Part shown: positions 1-12,153 of the stretch, piece after piece
Layout of the letters: the number at the start of each line of letters is the position of its first letter
How positions within the stretch are numbered: position 1 is the stretch's first letter
Assembly: GCF_964340395.1 (NCBI RefSeq)
Contig: NC_135565.1
Coordinates: forward strand, 13,206,742 to 13,270,741
DNA length: 64,000 nt
Direction: 5' to 3'
From: Glandiceps talaboti
Taxonomy: Eukaryota > Hemichordata > Enteropneusta > Spengelidae
Made by a program: the position numbers and the translations under genes
Notes under the pieces: generated by a model
Databases searched by the model: none
What the model was told of the DNA's origin: nothing
What the model saw: only the letters and a program-made list of their open reading frames with translations

Positions 1-23
1 GCAAATGGCAATACAACTATTAT

Positions 24-56
<33 letters not shown>
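24..56. repeat. (ATCA)n microsatellite
   Basis: About eight tandem copies of a 4-base unit, uninterrupted. It lies in what should be an intron of partial gene A. No coding sequence is visible between here and the gene A exon at 431. Confidence 0.9.
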
Positions 57-57
<1 letters not shown>

Positions 58-430
58 TTTCTATAGCGCCGATTTCCAGAGCAATGTTCTGTTCAGTAGC
101 GCTGATTGCTAAAGCACACTATATGCTTTGGTGAACAAATAAATGTCTTCAGTTTTGTGTTGAAACAATCCATAACTGAATTCGGCATCACGCACATTCT
201 TGGATTATGACAAAGTCATGTCACATAGCTGGGGGTTGTTTGTTGTTGTTGTCTCAAGTTTTGATAACGCACGTTCAGTTTATTTGTTATTATTTATCAT
301 TATTACAGTTCAATATATATCATACAAACTGATTCAGAAGACCGGTACTACTATCTTGTTTGTGTTATACCATTATACACCCTGTCATTGATTTTAATAC
401 AGTGACTATCCTAATTATAATATTCCTTAC

Positions 431-2185
431 CAAGTTCATTACATAATATGTCTGCTTCGTATAAATCCCAATCACGTGAACACACTGGTGTCCATCCTTT
501 ATCGTCAAAGAAGACTTCAACTCGACCCTCATAAGGAGTAACGCCTGCGTCAAATCGTACTCGTTTTTGTGGTATTATTTCTAGAAGAAAAGGAACATTT
601 AAAATGTTATCACGTTTTGATGTATGTAGACAAATATGTACCAGCATTCATTCAATGAACCTTGATGGGGGATGTTATCAACGTCCGAAAATGTGGGATA
701 ATTGTCTGCGTCGAGATTTCAGAAACACTGCCGAAGCCACGTACGGTGGATATCTGGTGAAAGCTTTGGTGATTTATTAGTATTTCTTGGTGCAAAATGA
801 AGTGACACAGACTGAACGTTTCCACAGTTGAGCTCTAATAATGTTGTGGACAATCATAGTTCATTCCATCTAGCGTCTACTGTCCTTCGCAAATTAGTTA
901 TATATAAACACATTTGCTAATGATGAAGTTGCGTTTTATCACTCTCATTAAACGTGGCAAGTGACCGACCATTGATATATCAAGACTTCGAGCTTTTCGA
1001 AATTCCTAAATGCTTATAAGCTAAACTTGAAACACGTGACATTTATGTTGTCGTAATAGATGAATAAACTAAATATCGCACTTCACTCGAGTGACACAAA
1101 TCTTATTATTCAGACCTGTGTACTAATTTACATATGAATGAATTTACATATAAATGAATTTACATATGAATGAATGTAGACTTCAGCCTACTGTTGCATT
1201 GTGCCATGCACGAGTCACGTTATTGTCCTTGTACAGAAAATATGGCGTATATACCCTGTCGTTCTACGTCATAACCCATGTCTACGTAACTGCTGCTCGT
1301 TCTGGAGGGATCGAAATAGGAGTCAAAACGTTCCAAATTGTCATTATTTTTATTCTGTCTGAGGAGGTATAGTTATCCCAAATATTCGTGACCTCAGAAT
1401 TTGTCACTACTCGCGATCGTCTAGCGATTTTCAGTGGCAAAGCCACTTAGATCACATTTTTCTTGACTGAACAAATATTGAATAATATTAGGGAATGACC
1501 TGTAATTCCATTATGTATGTGTAAAGGAAAAAATATCGATTAATATTTTGACTAGCATATAGATTGAACTCGTAAGCGAAAGTAATTTATTCAATGTATA
1601 AAATAGAATGACGTCATACTCAGTTGCATTCGCTGTTATGTGGCTGTAGTTAAGTTACACATTATGGGAAACTTTGAACAATTTAAAATTTTAACAGATA
1701 AGGAAAGATTCCAGATTCATTATGATTATATCACTCTGTGTCTGTACTATTATTCGACGAGTGTACAATAACGTGTACATGTCTGGGTGCTTCTATGGAA
1801 ACGAAGGGGTTTATTGTCATAGAGAAAGATAAGCCATATCGGTGTAATACAATCAAATATTGAAAGTGGAGCGCCGGAAGTAAGCTAGTAGTTTTATAAT
1901 ACGTCACATTTTGTGTGAATTTCAAAGTCACTATGACACTTGCGAAGATTTCGTTATTTACGATGTTTTTCCGATATGTAACTTTTTTCCACATAAACTC
2001 GTACCATTGTCCTGACAATATATTTCAACGCAACTACGTGTATAAACGTACACATTGGCCTAACTTAGTACAAAGTATGCGTACACAAATGTAAGGAATT
2101 AATAAAACTTACCTGCTGAGGTGGCGATACCATGGATGACTAAAACCACAATCGATAAAATCCACAAAGTGCAAGTTGCCTCCAT
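431..2185 (-). CDS. Gene A: SRCR-domain receptor, 5' part only (runs off left edge)
   Basis: Two exons are visible. Exon 1 (2113-2185) starts at ATG 2185 and encodes a 24-residue signal peptide (MEATCTLWIL.., hydrophobic core LSIVVLVIHGIA), ending at a GTAAGT donor in phase 1. Exon 2 (431-580) follows a good acceptor and encodes the first half of a group-A SRCR domain: [33 protein letters not shown], then a GTAAGG donor, again phase 1. SRCR domains bind polyanionic and microbial ligands in many animal scavenger receptors. The second SRCR half and the rest must lie beyond base 1; in paralogue B that intron is 509 nt, longer than the 430 nt left here. Exon order, phases and upstream DNA make this the closest relative of gene B. 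Intron 1 (581-2112) shows nothing else recognisable. Confidence 0.85.
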
Positions 2186-2293
2186 TCTGGTGTTTGTGAA
2201 CTAATACAGGACTTGGATACTATAGAAGTACGAATTGCCCAAAGGCGTTGATACTTTTGAGTTTGGCAGTATTCAGTATTTGATTAGTTCCTT

Positions 2294-2430
2294 TTGTTGT
2301 TTTCATAAGTAGACAGTTTGTCAAAAAAAGTAAAGATAAAAACTGAATTGTAATTCACCGTCTACAGACTGACGTATATGTCAGGGCCATGCCAACAAAT
2401 TTTACGTAGGAGCTTTGATTTTGTCACGTC
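2294..2430 (-). promoter_or_regulatory. Gene A upstream region conserved with gene B
   Basis: About 135 bp lying 110-245 bp upstream of the gene A ATG matches the same position upstream of gene B (12030-12153). Shared pieces, read on the plus strand, are AAAGTAAAGATAAAAA versus AAAAGTAAGATAAAAA, GACGTATATGTCAGGGC versus GACATATGTCAGGGC, and TTTTGTCAC. The AGATAA core is a GATA-factor type site. Either this is retained promoter function or simply recent duplication; position and partial mosaic conservation fit a promoter. Confidence 0.55.
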
Positions 2431-3034
2431 TCTGCCCCGTTACTCGCTAGGTCATGTTTGTGTTCTTCTGCACCTTTCTATTACATTATGTGTAAGTAGA
2501 ATACGGATGTATGAAGGTGTGTTTTTTCGGTAGCCCCCTTGTCCAGTTGCTGAATAGACTTTGATGACACCTACCGTGAAGTAGAAACAGAAGTAATCAT
2601 ACGGTTAAAGAGTTTACGAAAATTCCCATTTAGACATTTGGAGAAACAGTATCCGTTATTTTGGCATAGCTAGCGAATCGGGTTTAATTATAACATTTGT
2701 TGAACTGTTTTGTGTTCATTTAGTGTACGAATGAATGTAGATACGTTTGCCTAAAATACGCACCGTTTGTTTTCAATTGATAGTTTAACCTTTGTTCATA
2801 ATGTTTAGCCATGATTACACGATACAAATATTTGCGTAGCGAATCATTAAGTGTTTACAAATAGATGGAGTCAAAATGTCCAGGTGATATTTTAGTATGT
2901 TGACGTTTTGATTTAAACTTTGCACATGTCAATACTTGAGATGTTAAATAAATATTTAAGACCAATATATTCATCACGTTTTTCTTTTATTTCCATGCGA
3001 TGAGGAGGATAGGCCTTACAGGCCCAACTACTTA

Positions 3035-3177
3035 AGCAATAAACCACCCCCTGGGGATGGTATACCAAGAGGTTTTGACCAGTGAACGAAATATATGCAC
3101 GAGCGATAGCGAGTGCATATATTGAGTTCACTGGTCAAAACCGAGTGGTATACCTTCCCCAGGGGGTGGTTTATCGC
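3035..3177. repeat. Near-perfect 143-bp hairpin (fold-back element)
   Basis: The left arm runs from AGCAATAAACCACCCCCTGG to about 3108 and the right arm ends CCAGGGGGTGGTTTATCGCT. The arms also share GGTATACC, the run GGTTTTGACCAGTGAAC, and ATATATGCAC around a short centre (GAGCGATAGCGAG). Only a few mismatches separate the arms. It carries no coding sequence, and a MITE-like or snap-back origin is likely. Confidence 0.85.
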
Positions 3178-3178
3178 T

Positions 3179-4078
3179 ATTATATTATACCAGTATATTG
3201 AAAATATCGGAAACAAGATAAAAACTAACATTTTCTCGTTTCATATGCGCCCCTGTGGCTAATTTGCATAACAATAACGCTGCTTTCAAGACAGCTGATC
3301 TTGGCCTCAACGTGAACGTCGTGCAGCGACTGGATTTATTTTACCTGCGAATCGTTTCTAGGGATAATCTGTACATTGATCGGCTCATTAAAAGTGCACA
3401 GTGATGAATAAACAACCTGTTTGACTCAAGGTATAAACTTGAAGTGGTTTATTGAATACAGCATGCTTCGATCGTTCCCGGCCGAATTCGCGACTCGGTG
3501 AAGTGATAGACAGGTTAATATTTACAATGTATTTATATTACTGGAAGTTACGTCAGTAGATTTTCGGAGATTTCCCTCTCGGATTGATGACTGATACTCT
3601 AGGACAGGATCCCAGAAAAATTTCTATTTAGATTAATGGTAAGTCGGCCAGTGTAAGCTCTTTCACTTGCTTCATTTTTATGACAGGACAGGACAGCTCA
3701 CCAATGTTTCCACTCCAACTAGCCGCGCCGCTCCGAGGCTGGGACCGATTTCGTGCATGCCTTGACCTTAGTACATGTAGTAGGCGATGATTTGAACAAA
3801 TACGCGATGACTTGGTTGCTTTCGAAATTTCCTTCAATAATTTCTCATAAAATATTGTCTCATTGAGAGAAAATCCTCCTCTGACAATTCGAAGAGTTCG
3901 CTATCAGTATCACGGCGGACTACAACTCAACGCTCGTAGACGAACAAAATTTGGACGCGTGCCAGCAGTGCATTATCGTACCAGCAGTGCATTATCACTC
4001 GTTTTAGACGCGCTAGTTCGATGTCTAGACCAATCAGATCCCTCGATTTCCACCATCAATATACTGGTATAATATAAT
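3179..4078. mobile_element. Possible non-autonomous element with 22-bp inverted ends
   Basis: The sequence TTATATTATACCAGTATATTGA near 3179 recurs as its exact reverse complement near 4057-4078, bracketing about 0.9 kb. The hairpin at 3035-3177 abuts the left end. The interior is more GC-rich than its surroundings and contains a direct repeat (CCAGCAGTGCATTATC twice, 3961-3992). No transposase was recognised. The pairing of the ends could also come from two copies of one smaller element. Confidence 0.45.
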
Positions 4079-5355
4079 TACTCATAACGAACATAATAGG
4101 GTGCGATGAAGGCAATTTAAGAACGTTAGAATGAGTACGCCTGAACTATATTAAAGTAAACGGAGTGATTAACTATCAAAATATTTTTTGTGACGCTGAG
4201 TCGTTACGTTTACTACTTAATAATCTCTCGATTCAAGCCATTATTTAATATTACGTTAGTTCTCTACTACACATATCTCATTCTCTCCACAACGCCCTTC
4301 TACCTTTAAATCAGGTACCGGGAACTCTGGGAAATAACTTAGGCCACGTATCATGTCCATGCTTAATTTGGGGCAATCGTAAAATGTACAACGGATCGAA
4401 GCGCCATACCCAGGCCGGCTAGTTATTCTTCCAGCTTTCGCACTCCTTTCGCTTTCTCCCGCTATGATTCATACTGTTTCAACTTTCTTATTAGTAACAT
4501 AAATTATACAATGGCAATACGATAAGAATATAAAATCGTCATCACCATAAACGAAAAAACTAAAGGGTGGATTTTCCCTAATTTTATGAAATGCAAATTG
4601 ACAAATTGAATGGTAGCAAAACCAATGTTATCTAGCAATCGTTCGTCCACCTGGCCTCATTATATAACAGGGTGAACTTTTGATGACACTTACAGCCGTC
4701 AATCTCAGTCGAATACTATTTTCGAAATGCAAACACTGTTCTAAAATTCAGGACACCTGAGAGTTCATTGTGACCTCGCGTCACATATCACAACTTGGCT
4801 CGAATAAATCATCATATGACATCAACTGTGCAAATTGCGAATATCGTTAAGTACAGATTTTGATGCTGAGGACACATATTGACATCTAAGCTCTTTGAAA
4901 TGTCTTTGCCCGATTGTGACGAATGAGGAGGCCGCATAAGAAGACCCATTTGTTATAACTTCACGCACTGACAGCACTTGATCGTGAAGGGCCTACAACT
5001 TTGTAAAGGGCACTATTAACCGGGGTACATACGTAGAACACGTTACAATAATACTTATTTACTTACCACATGCTTTCGTGTTTCTAGCGACGTTAAACCT
5101 AAGAGTCAAGTAGATACTTAGCACATCTCACCTTGAAATTATTTCAGAAAGGTTTTTAACTTTTTGACGTGTTCACGTCTCAAGTCATCTTGCAACACAA
5201 TTAAGCGCAAAGCAAAGACTTACTAATAGACTTAGCCTATAGTCTAATTCCTGCTGAGGTCACCATGCTTGGCAATATGGCAGGGTGTAACTAATTAGGT
5301 AACTTGTATTTTATATTGATTTGTTGCGCCATTCTATGTAATATCTTGATGTCGT

Positions 5356-5797
5356 ATTCTACCATGAAATGCAAATAATCAGCATGAAAGGAAAAGACAC
5401 AACTGTGATTTTAAAGATAAACTCAGACCTGTGTATATAAACAATTCAACTCTTTGGGAAGCTCAATGCAAACAATCAGCATCAAGTGTGGTGTGATGTC
5501 TGATAACAGGAGGTCGTAAAATAGTTATCTTGTGTTCAATCTCATTCTCAGGTTCAGCCATTGTATGGCAAGGTTGTATATAAAAATAGTGTTTCTAAGT
5601 ATGTTAATTTTACTCGGTCTAGATATTGTTGTCGTTGTATTTTACTACCTCCTGTTATCAGACACCACACTTGGCGTTGTTTGCTTGAATTGGACTTTCT
5701 AAACAGTGTAATTGTTTTATATACAGGGTTGTTACAAGTTGAGTTTATCTTGAAAATCACAGTTGTGTATATTCATTTGAATTTCATTGTAAATTGA
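5356..5797. repeat. 440-bp fold-back repeat with about 165-bp arms
   Basis: The left arm (about 5356-5521) contains CACAACTGTGATTTTAAAGA and TGTCTGATAACAGGAGG. The right arm (about 5636-5797) carries their reverse complements, CCTCCTGTTATCAGACA and TCTTGAAAATCACAGTTGTG. The arms are imperfect, with several small indels, so the element is not young. The spacer is about 115 bp. No coding potential was seen. Confidence 0.75.
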
Positions 5798-6298
5798 TCC
5801 AGCACTTACAGTGCTTATTTTAGTGTAATTCATACCTACATATCTTCAGATAGAATGGTTGCTCAGACTCCGACCCTCGAATTCAAATTACCTTTTTATA
5901 TTAATCACTGCCCTCAACATAGTAAACCGTTTCGTGCTTCCTTCGTTTAATTTAGAGTATATGGCATAATACAGATTCATTTTGTTGTTAATTTATTATG
6001 TATACATTTTTCAAAATCAAAGTATTTTGCAGCGACCATCTCGACGTTTATTATTTGGATTGAGTCGCTGACCAGAATTCATTTGAAAAAACAAGTCAAC
6101 TACATCATGCCTCAACTGTTTAGATGCGCAAACAATCCGTTAAAGCAAAGTTAACCAATCACAGGGTTTCATTGTCGGTTATGTATGATTTATTTATTTT
6201 TGATAACATTCATAAGCACATACGTAAATCAACCAAAATATGGCCTATGTAAATCAACGCCAGTTCAGCATATTTTGTGTTGGCTGGTAAACCGGCCT

Positions 6299-8854
6299 TC
6301 ACATGTACATAGGGTTATTGATGTAGTAGGCCATTGGCACGGTGCGTTTCGTACCCAATTTATTGACAGTGCCATCGTTACGAAATGTAACTTCATCGTA
6401 TGCAACTTCATACGGATTCTTGTTGACTCCTGACAGAGCTGCCATCTGCGTCAACCCCATACTACCCAGTTGGCTTATAGTTCCAGTTTTGTTGTAGAGA
6501 GAATGTGAATTGGTTCGTGAAGAATAAATCTTGTGTCTCCTGAAACATGGAAGTTCGATGTTAATATTAGTTGGACTGGAAATCAAGTTAGTGCCTAGAA
6601 ACTTTTTGATCGAAAAGTTAATAATAAATACATTCGTTTACTCGACAGCATTATGAAATAAAATTAAAATACAGGAAAATGTATGATGATATCCAAATTA
6701 GGGATTTAACTTTCAAATTTCAAACCAAGAGAATAAATTGCAAAGGTTCAGTTTAAAAACAAAAGGCAAAAAGCTTATGTGCACACATAAGAGGGCGCTG
6801 TACAAATCGCCAGGATTTCTTTCACTGGCATTATAAACTGTTTTTACCATTCTCTGACCAATTGTATTTTTCCATTTTCGTTATGAACTTTAATAAAATC
6901 ACGTTACATGCCGAAACTAAAGTTTGACCTAGAAATTTCAGAATAAAAAGTTTACGATTAGTCAAAATTTGTATGTAAATCATCCTCAACTCAATATCAC
7001 AGTGCAGGTTGAGGGACTGATCACTTTCTTTGTTGGCGTCACGTTTCTAGGACCTCAAACTCGAGTAAGACACGCCCTTCTCGACCCCCACCTCTAACAA
7101 ACTAATAACAGTTCATTAAGTTCACTGCCCTTTTGGTCACCCTGTTTTTGGATCTTAGAGTGCGAATTTAACAAATCCACTCAAACATCTCCATCCCACC
7201 CAAGCCCTATGCCGCCAAAGAAATTGAGGACATTTCTCCCTTTTAAAAAACATTGTAAGTGTTTTTATTGGTATATCGGTTCTGTCCATTTTGTTTTACT
7301 TAAATATACTAAACTAAACTAAACTAAACTAAACTAAATTAAACACTTACCACAGACAAAGACAACACACCGACACTATCAAACTAGTAACTATTACAGA
7401 TGATGTAATCACCGCACTAGTATATACTCCAGTCAAAATGAACGGGTCTGAGCGGGTCGTTACTTCCTTTGTAGACTCTGTATCAAAGGTGAGTAGAAAT
7501 AATGAATGTTACGCTAGTTTCAAAATTGGCTGCAGCGCATAGCACGACCAGGGTCGATATTTGATCTTGTATTGTTATTATTGTCTACGAAATATGCAGT
7601 TGTAAAATAACGGAAAAGAATAATTTTATCTAAATTTAGGATTTTATTACTTATCAAAAATTGACTTTCTTAGAAATCTGGACGTGTCTAGTGAGATTTA
7701 AAGAAAGGTCCAATCAGACTGAACTCTGTCTTCTGTTCAATTTTTCGGTCATGATTTACGCGGCATGTCTGCAAATTGCACCTTTCGAGAATATATCTAC
7801 TAGCAGGCCCCCTCATGAGTTTCAGGCATCAAAAACCAAATTATGCAAATAGGTGAGATAAATGCATGTCACGTGAATCATATCTGTAGGAGATTACATA
7901 AGTATCACGTGTCATCATTGGTACCTTCCATTTCAAATAAGAAGCTGCAAAAACGTATGAGGTCAATAATACAATCGTAGTTGCATTGGTTGGAAGCTTA
8001 GGAGTCATTTTTGGCAATCCGGCATCGCGTGAGCTTTCTAATACAGAGCTATAAAAAAATCTGGCTTAGAAGAGATATACTGTACACTCGGCGAGACATT
8101 CTGAGAAAAGAAATCATATTTTTGTTACTATAAATATAAATAGAGCTTGATCTCACTAAGCCGAAATACCCTTTATTTTTTGTCATGGGGATGATAATTG
8201 GAATATACCTGTGACAAATGGTGTTCCTTCTGTTGGTGATGGTGCATCTTCTGTTGTCGGTGTGTTTTGTGTTTTTACAGTTGCTGCATCTTTAGTTGTC
8301 AGTGAATGTTCCGTTGTCGGTGAACTTTCCGTTGTTTGTGCATCTTTAGTTGTTGATGCATCTTCCGTTGTCAGTAAATCTTCCGTTGTCAGTAAATCTT
8401 CCGTTGTTAGTAAATCTTCCGTTGTCAGTGAATCTACTGTTATTGGTGTATCTTTCGGTGTTGATGCAGAGTTTGTTGTTGGTGTATCGCCAGTTGCCTT
8501 TGCTACAACAACAAACAAACGGTAATTTATCACCCCAGTGGGGTTGGTAGTGGTAACATTTTTTTACAGAAATTACTTTGGGGAAATTATAATACTTTAG
8601 GTAGGAAAAAACACATTTTATTTGGTAAAGAACGATTGTATAATACTCCTTCTATTCAAATTGTTCTAAAGATAGCTGGTGTTTTTGTTCTATACACATT
8701 TGTAAATATTTCTGGCACATGCAACTTTGTAGATTGAGGGGAGGCAAACACACTGACCTGACTGACCCATGAGAACTTAAAATGATCGACATTTGCAAAA
8801 CCATAGCTCAGTTAAATTTACAGACAAACAGACACACTGACAAAAAGACAGACT

Positions 8855-8937
<83 letters not shown>

Positions 8938-10675
8938 GCACACACACACACTCTGACAAATAGACACGCCCCAGATGTTAATTTAAAATGCTCGACATTT
9001 GCAAAGCTACGCTTGAGGTTAATTCATGGATTATAACAAACGCATTCCCAACAAAATCAAAAATAATTGAAGAAAAAAAAACACTTATTGTCATAGAAAT
9101 ACTTAAGCCAAGAAACACAGGAGTAACTTTTTCATTAGAATGTATTTGTCAATTGCTAGTTTAGTTATAGCAGTACAAAAGGTTGTGCTTACAATTGCAA
9201 ACAACAAAGGCAGAGTTCATGCAACTCATGTCGTCTGTGAAACTACAATCAGCTAACGATATTTCATCTCCATTACAGTTGATGTTAATAACATTAGTTT
9301 TACCGATAAGTTCATTCTCTGCAGACCCAAATGATATAGCACCAACATATTCTGTTGAGGTAAATTTTCAAAATCTGAAAAAAATTCATCTTTTTGATTA
9401 CCTAGTAATGCAAGTAATATTAAACCTGCACTACCAGTAACAAGTATTATAAATTTGTTTGAATACTCAACCAAGTTTTCCTAATTCTTAAAATAGCAAA
9501 TGTTAGACACTGTATATGTCAGTTAGCGGTCTATTTTCTCTAGAAATAGCATAGTATAAAATTTGAAATCGTGATTCACGGAGACTTTGATTTTTGGATA
9601 CGGACCCTAAAGTCAATTTCATTTGATATTCGGCATTGCACAATGCTGTGGGTTACTGCTATGAGCTACTGCATTCAATAAAAAACAGTCAGATTCTGTC
9701 TATCTTAGTTTACTGATTTCCAAAGTAGTATTTAAAGTTACGGCATAAGCATTAATTTAATAGCCTAAGGTAGACTGGTCTCTCAAAATGTTGAAAGCAA
9801 CTTACAGTTTGTAATAATCTCTGATAAAGTTAATTGACAAACTATACTATAATTCCTTACCAAGTTCATTACATAGTACATCTGCTTTGTATAAATCCCA
9901 GCCTGTACTACACACTGGTGCCCATCCTTTATCATCAAAGTAGACTTCAACTAGACCATCATAACAATGAAATCCTAAAAGTCTTACTCTTCTTGCTGGG
10001 TCTAAAAAAATATTGTGTTTTGTGCTGATTGACAAGACAGTTAGACAATCTGTTTTCAATTCGTTAAACAAAATACTGAATCAATGACAAGTGACATGAG
10101 GAGCCTTTACTATGAATCAATGACAAGTGACACATGAAAGCAATTGGTCGTTCACTTCAAATAACATGTAACAAAAATACTTTATGTATCCAAAATAGGA
10201 ACTTTACGATAATTATAGTTATAATTGGCGTTAACACTGCTCTTCAAACAAGTGACATGTGCCAATATTGAAGAGAATCAAATAGTAAACAGATCATGAC
10301 ATGTGCACATGTAAAGCATTACTATGGCCCACACTTGGATAAAATATGTAATTAGATGTCGGCGAGTAAAAAGTATTCTGACTGGGGGGGGGGGGGGGGC
10401 ATCGGAATTGCATTCTATGTACACATAATGAAGTGACGTCATAAACAAATGTACATTTGCATCCCCAGCTGGTTAAAAGGTGGCAATGATTACTTTACAT
10501 GCCGAGAGAAATTCTAAGATTAATAAATACTAGGGCAGCAATCAATGTGTCGACTTACTAAGATAACTACACGCAAACTTGTGTTGTTCGAAGTAGTAGA
10601 TTACAGCAATGGATGAGTCATTTTGTTGTTGTTGTTGTTGTTGTTGTTGTTTTGTTTTGTTTTTGTTTTTTGTTT

Positions 10676-10745
<70 letters not shown>

Positions 10746-11950
10746 GAGGATGTACTCACCCAGTCATCAAGATAGTGTAAGGCCGCTTGAGAAAAAGTCA
10801 CTATCAAAAACGACACCCTACTGAGAGTATAATTGTACTAATGTCGATTCAATAGTTTTTGTCAACATGTAACAGACTGGTAGTTTAGTTTGTGCCCATC
10901 TTAAAGTTGAAACTTCGATTGCCGTTGTCGTATATGTGAAACATTAAATCAAAGATTATTGTACTACTTATGATTCGTCATTTATGACATCCATGATTTC
11001 CAGGTTATCTACAAGTTATGACATTGTTATGATATTGATTATTGAACAAATGATTATCTATTTCTTTAATTGACCCGTACACTTGTAACTATAGACGATA
11101 TTAGTCAGCCAAGACTTGCGGCTTCAAATTTATTCGTTAGATTTTTGACATGGTACAGGTATCCTTAACTAGTGCGAACTATCCTATCATGTGCACTGTA
11201 ATTGTATGCCTTATCATCTAAATGAGTGATATGACGGATGATAAAATAACAGCTCTCACGACCTTCTCAAATTTAGTACTTTCCACTCGTACAGCCTCAG
11301 TCAACGACACCCACTCTCGGATCAGAATGATAACTTCGACCAAAGAGATCAGTAACAAGTTGGCTATCAAACGCAAATGCAAAGTATTAAAATTTAAGAA
11401 TGACGCTGTGGTCCCCAATATCAATAATGATTCTCGGCCCCAGTGAGTTCTGATATGTCTTCCTGAGGCCTACATTCTGCCATTTGTGATTTTTGTCAGT
11501 CATTCCTATAGTACAACAATCGATATGTTGGCTTTAACATATATAGACACAAACTCAAACTATTGTTGTGTGTTCATCGTGGTAGGTCACACAAGTGGGT
11601 GGTAGCGACGCCTTTGTTGTGCAGATATAATCACCCTGTAGTCAAAATGGTGTAAATACTGAAAGTCTCTAAACTGTACACTGCAAGATTATGGAAGTCA
11701 TCAGAAATGCCACCCGACTTAAACCGACGTCCATTAAATACCTTATAGCATCACGTCGCAACAATAGTTTCTGTCTGCGTCTATCATTGTGAACTGAAAC
11801 CTAGATTGCCAGAGTCGTAACTTTGTAAAGAGTATACCTACACAGAGTTAGCGAATTTATAAACTAACCTGGAGTACATTCATCCGCGGTTATACCATAG
11901 ATGACTACAGCAACAAAAAATAAAATCCGCAGGGTGCCAGTTGCCGCCAT
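6299..11950 (-). CDS. Gene B: short SRCR receptor with Thr-rich stalk and ITIM-like tail
   Basis: Six exons: 11869-11950, 9861-10001, 9193-9351, 8209-8502, 7351-7477, 6299-6539. They total 1044 nt, 347 aa plus TGA, with phases 1,1,1,1,2 and GT-AG borders throughout. Residues 1-27 are a signal peptide (MAATGTLRILFFVAVVIYGI). Residues 28-127 are one group-A SRCR domain split by a phase-1 intron after CNELG; the second half has CNGDEISLADC and FVVCNC. Residues 128-225 are a Thr/Ser/Asp-rich stalk with tandem LLTTED units, mucin-like. A TM helix (about 241-267, GVYTSAVITSSVIV..) is followed by an 80-residue tail carrying NPYEVAYDEV (VxYxxV, ITIM-like) and a C-terminal NPMY. Relative to C and D it lacks WSC, CUB and CCP, and its tail is unrelated in length. 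Probably a surface receptor or adhesion molecule; the ligand is unknown. Introns contain microsatellites only. Confidence 0.88.
7307..7343. repeat. (AAACT)n microsatellite
   Basis: Pentanucleotide repeat of about seven units, directly 3' of the gene B transmembrane exon on the minus strand. Confidence 0.85.
8826..8960. repeat. Compound (GACA)n-(CA)n microsatellite
   Basis: GACA units merge into a CA run within a gene B intron (between the second SRCR exon and the stalk exon). The apparent Cys/Val open frames here are repeat artefacts. Confidence 0.9.
10384..10399. repeat. G16 homopolymer
   Basis: Sixteen consecutive G residues on the plus strand in gene B intron 1. This could form a G-quadruplex-like or slippage-prone site. 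Confidence 0.85.
10621..10745. repeat. (TTG)n / (CAA)n trinucleotide repeat
   Basis: A long TTG array with a short T-rich interruption in gene B intron 1. It gives spurious polyQ/polyV frames; no exon signals flank it. Confidence 0.9.
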
Positions 11951-12029
11951 ACTCGGGTTTGTGAACTTGCACTGTACATGTAGATATTATGTACAGAAAT
12001 TATTGATAATTAGATTTACTTTTCTGATA

Positions 12030-12153
12030 TTGTTCTCATACAAAGACAACCTGTCTAAAAAGTAAGATAAAAATATGGATTATAATTCATGCCAATAGAC
12101 ATATGTCAGGGCAGCACCCAAAAAAACATAGTAAGATATATGACTTTGTCACT
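12030..12153 (-). promoter_or_regulatory. Gene B upstream region conserved with gene A
   Basis: Counterpart of 2294-2430, about 80-200 bp upstream of the gene B ATG. It shows the same order of an AGATAA (GATA-type) site, an ACATATGTCAGGGC segment and TTTGTCAC. Weak similarity seems to continue toward 12450. No TATA box was seen. Confidence 0.5.

Larger units (their letters stand above)
2186..6298. other. Intergenic region between genes B and A
   Basis: It holds the presumed gene A promoter, a 143-bp hairpin, a 0.9-kb stretch with inverted ends and a 440-bp fold-back, listed separately. On the minus strand AATAAA-type signals lie just below 6200 and could end gene B. No convincing exon was seen. 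A short minus-strand open frame (3628-3837) is unrecognised and probably belongs to the repeat. Confidence 0.6.

Noticed and set aside
3628-3837. Basic 69-aa minus-strand frame
   Set aside because: Inside a probable repeat; no recognised domain or splice context.
8211-8525. Val/Ser-rich plus-strand frame
   Set aside because: Antisense shadow of the gene B Thr-rich stalk exon, whose splice phases fit the minus strand.
10601-10824. polyQ / polyV frames
   Set aside because: Trinucleotide microsatellite in a gene B intron with no exon signals.
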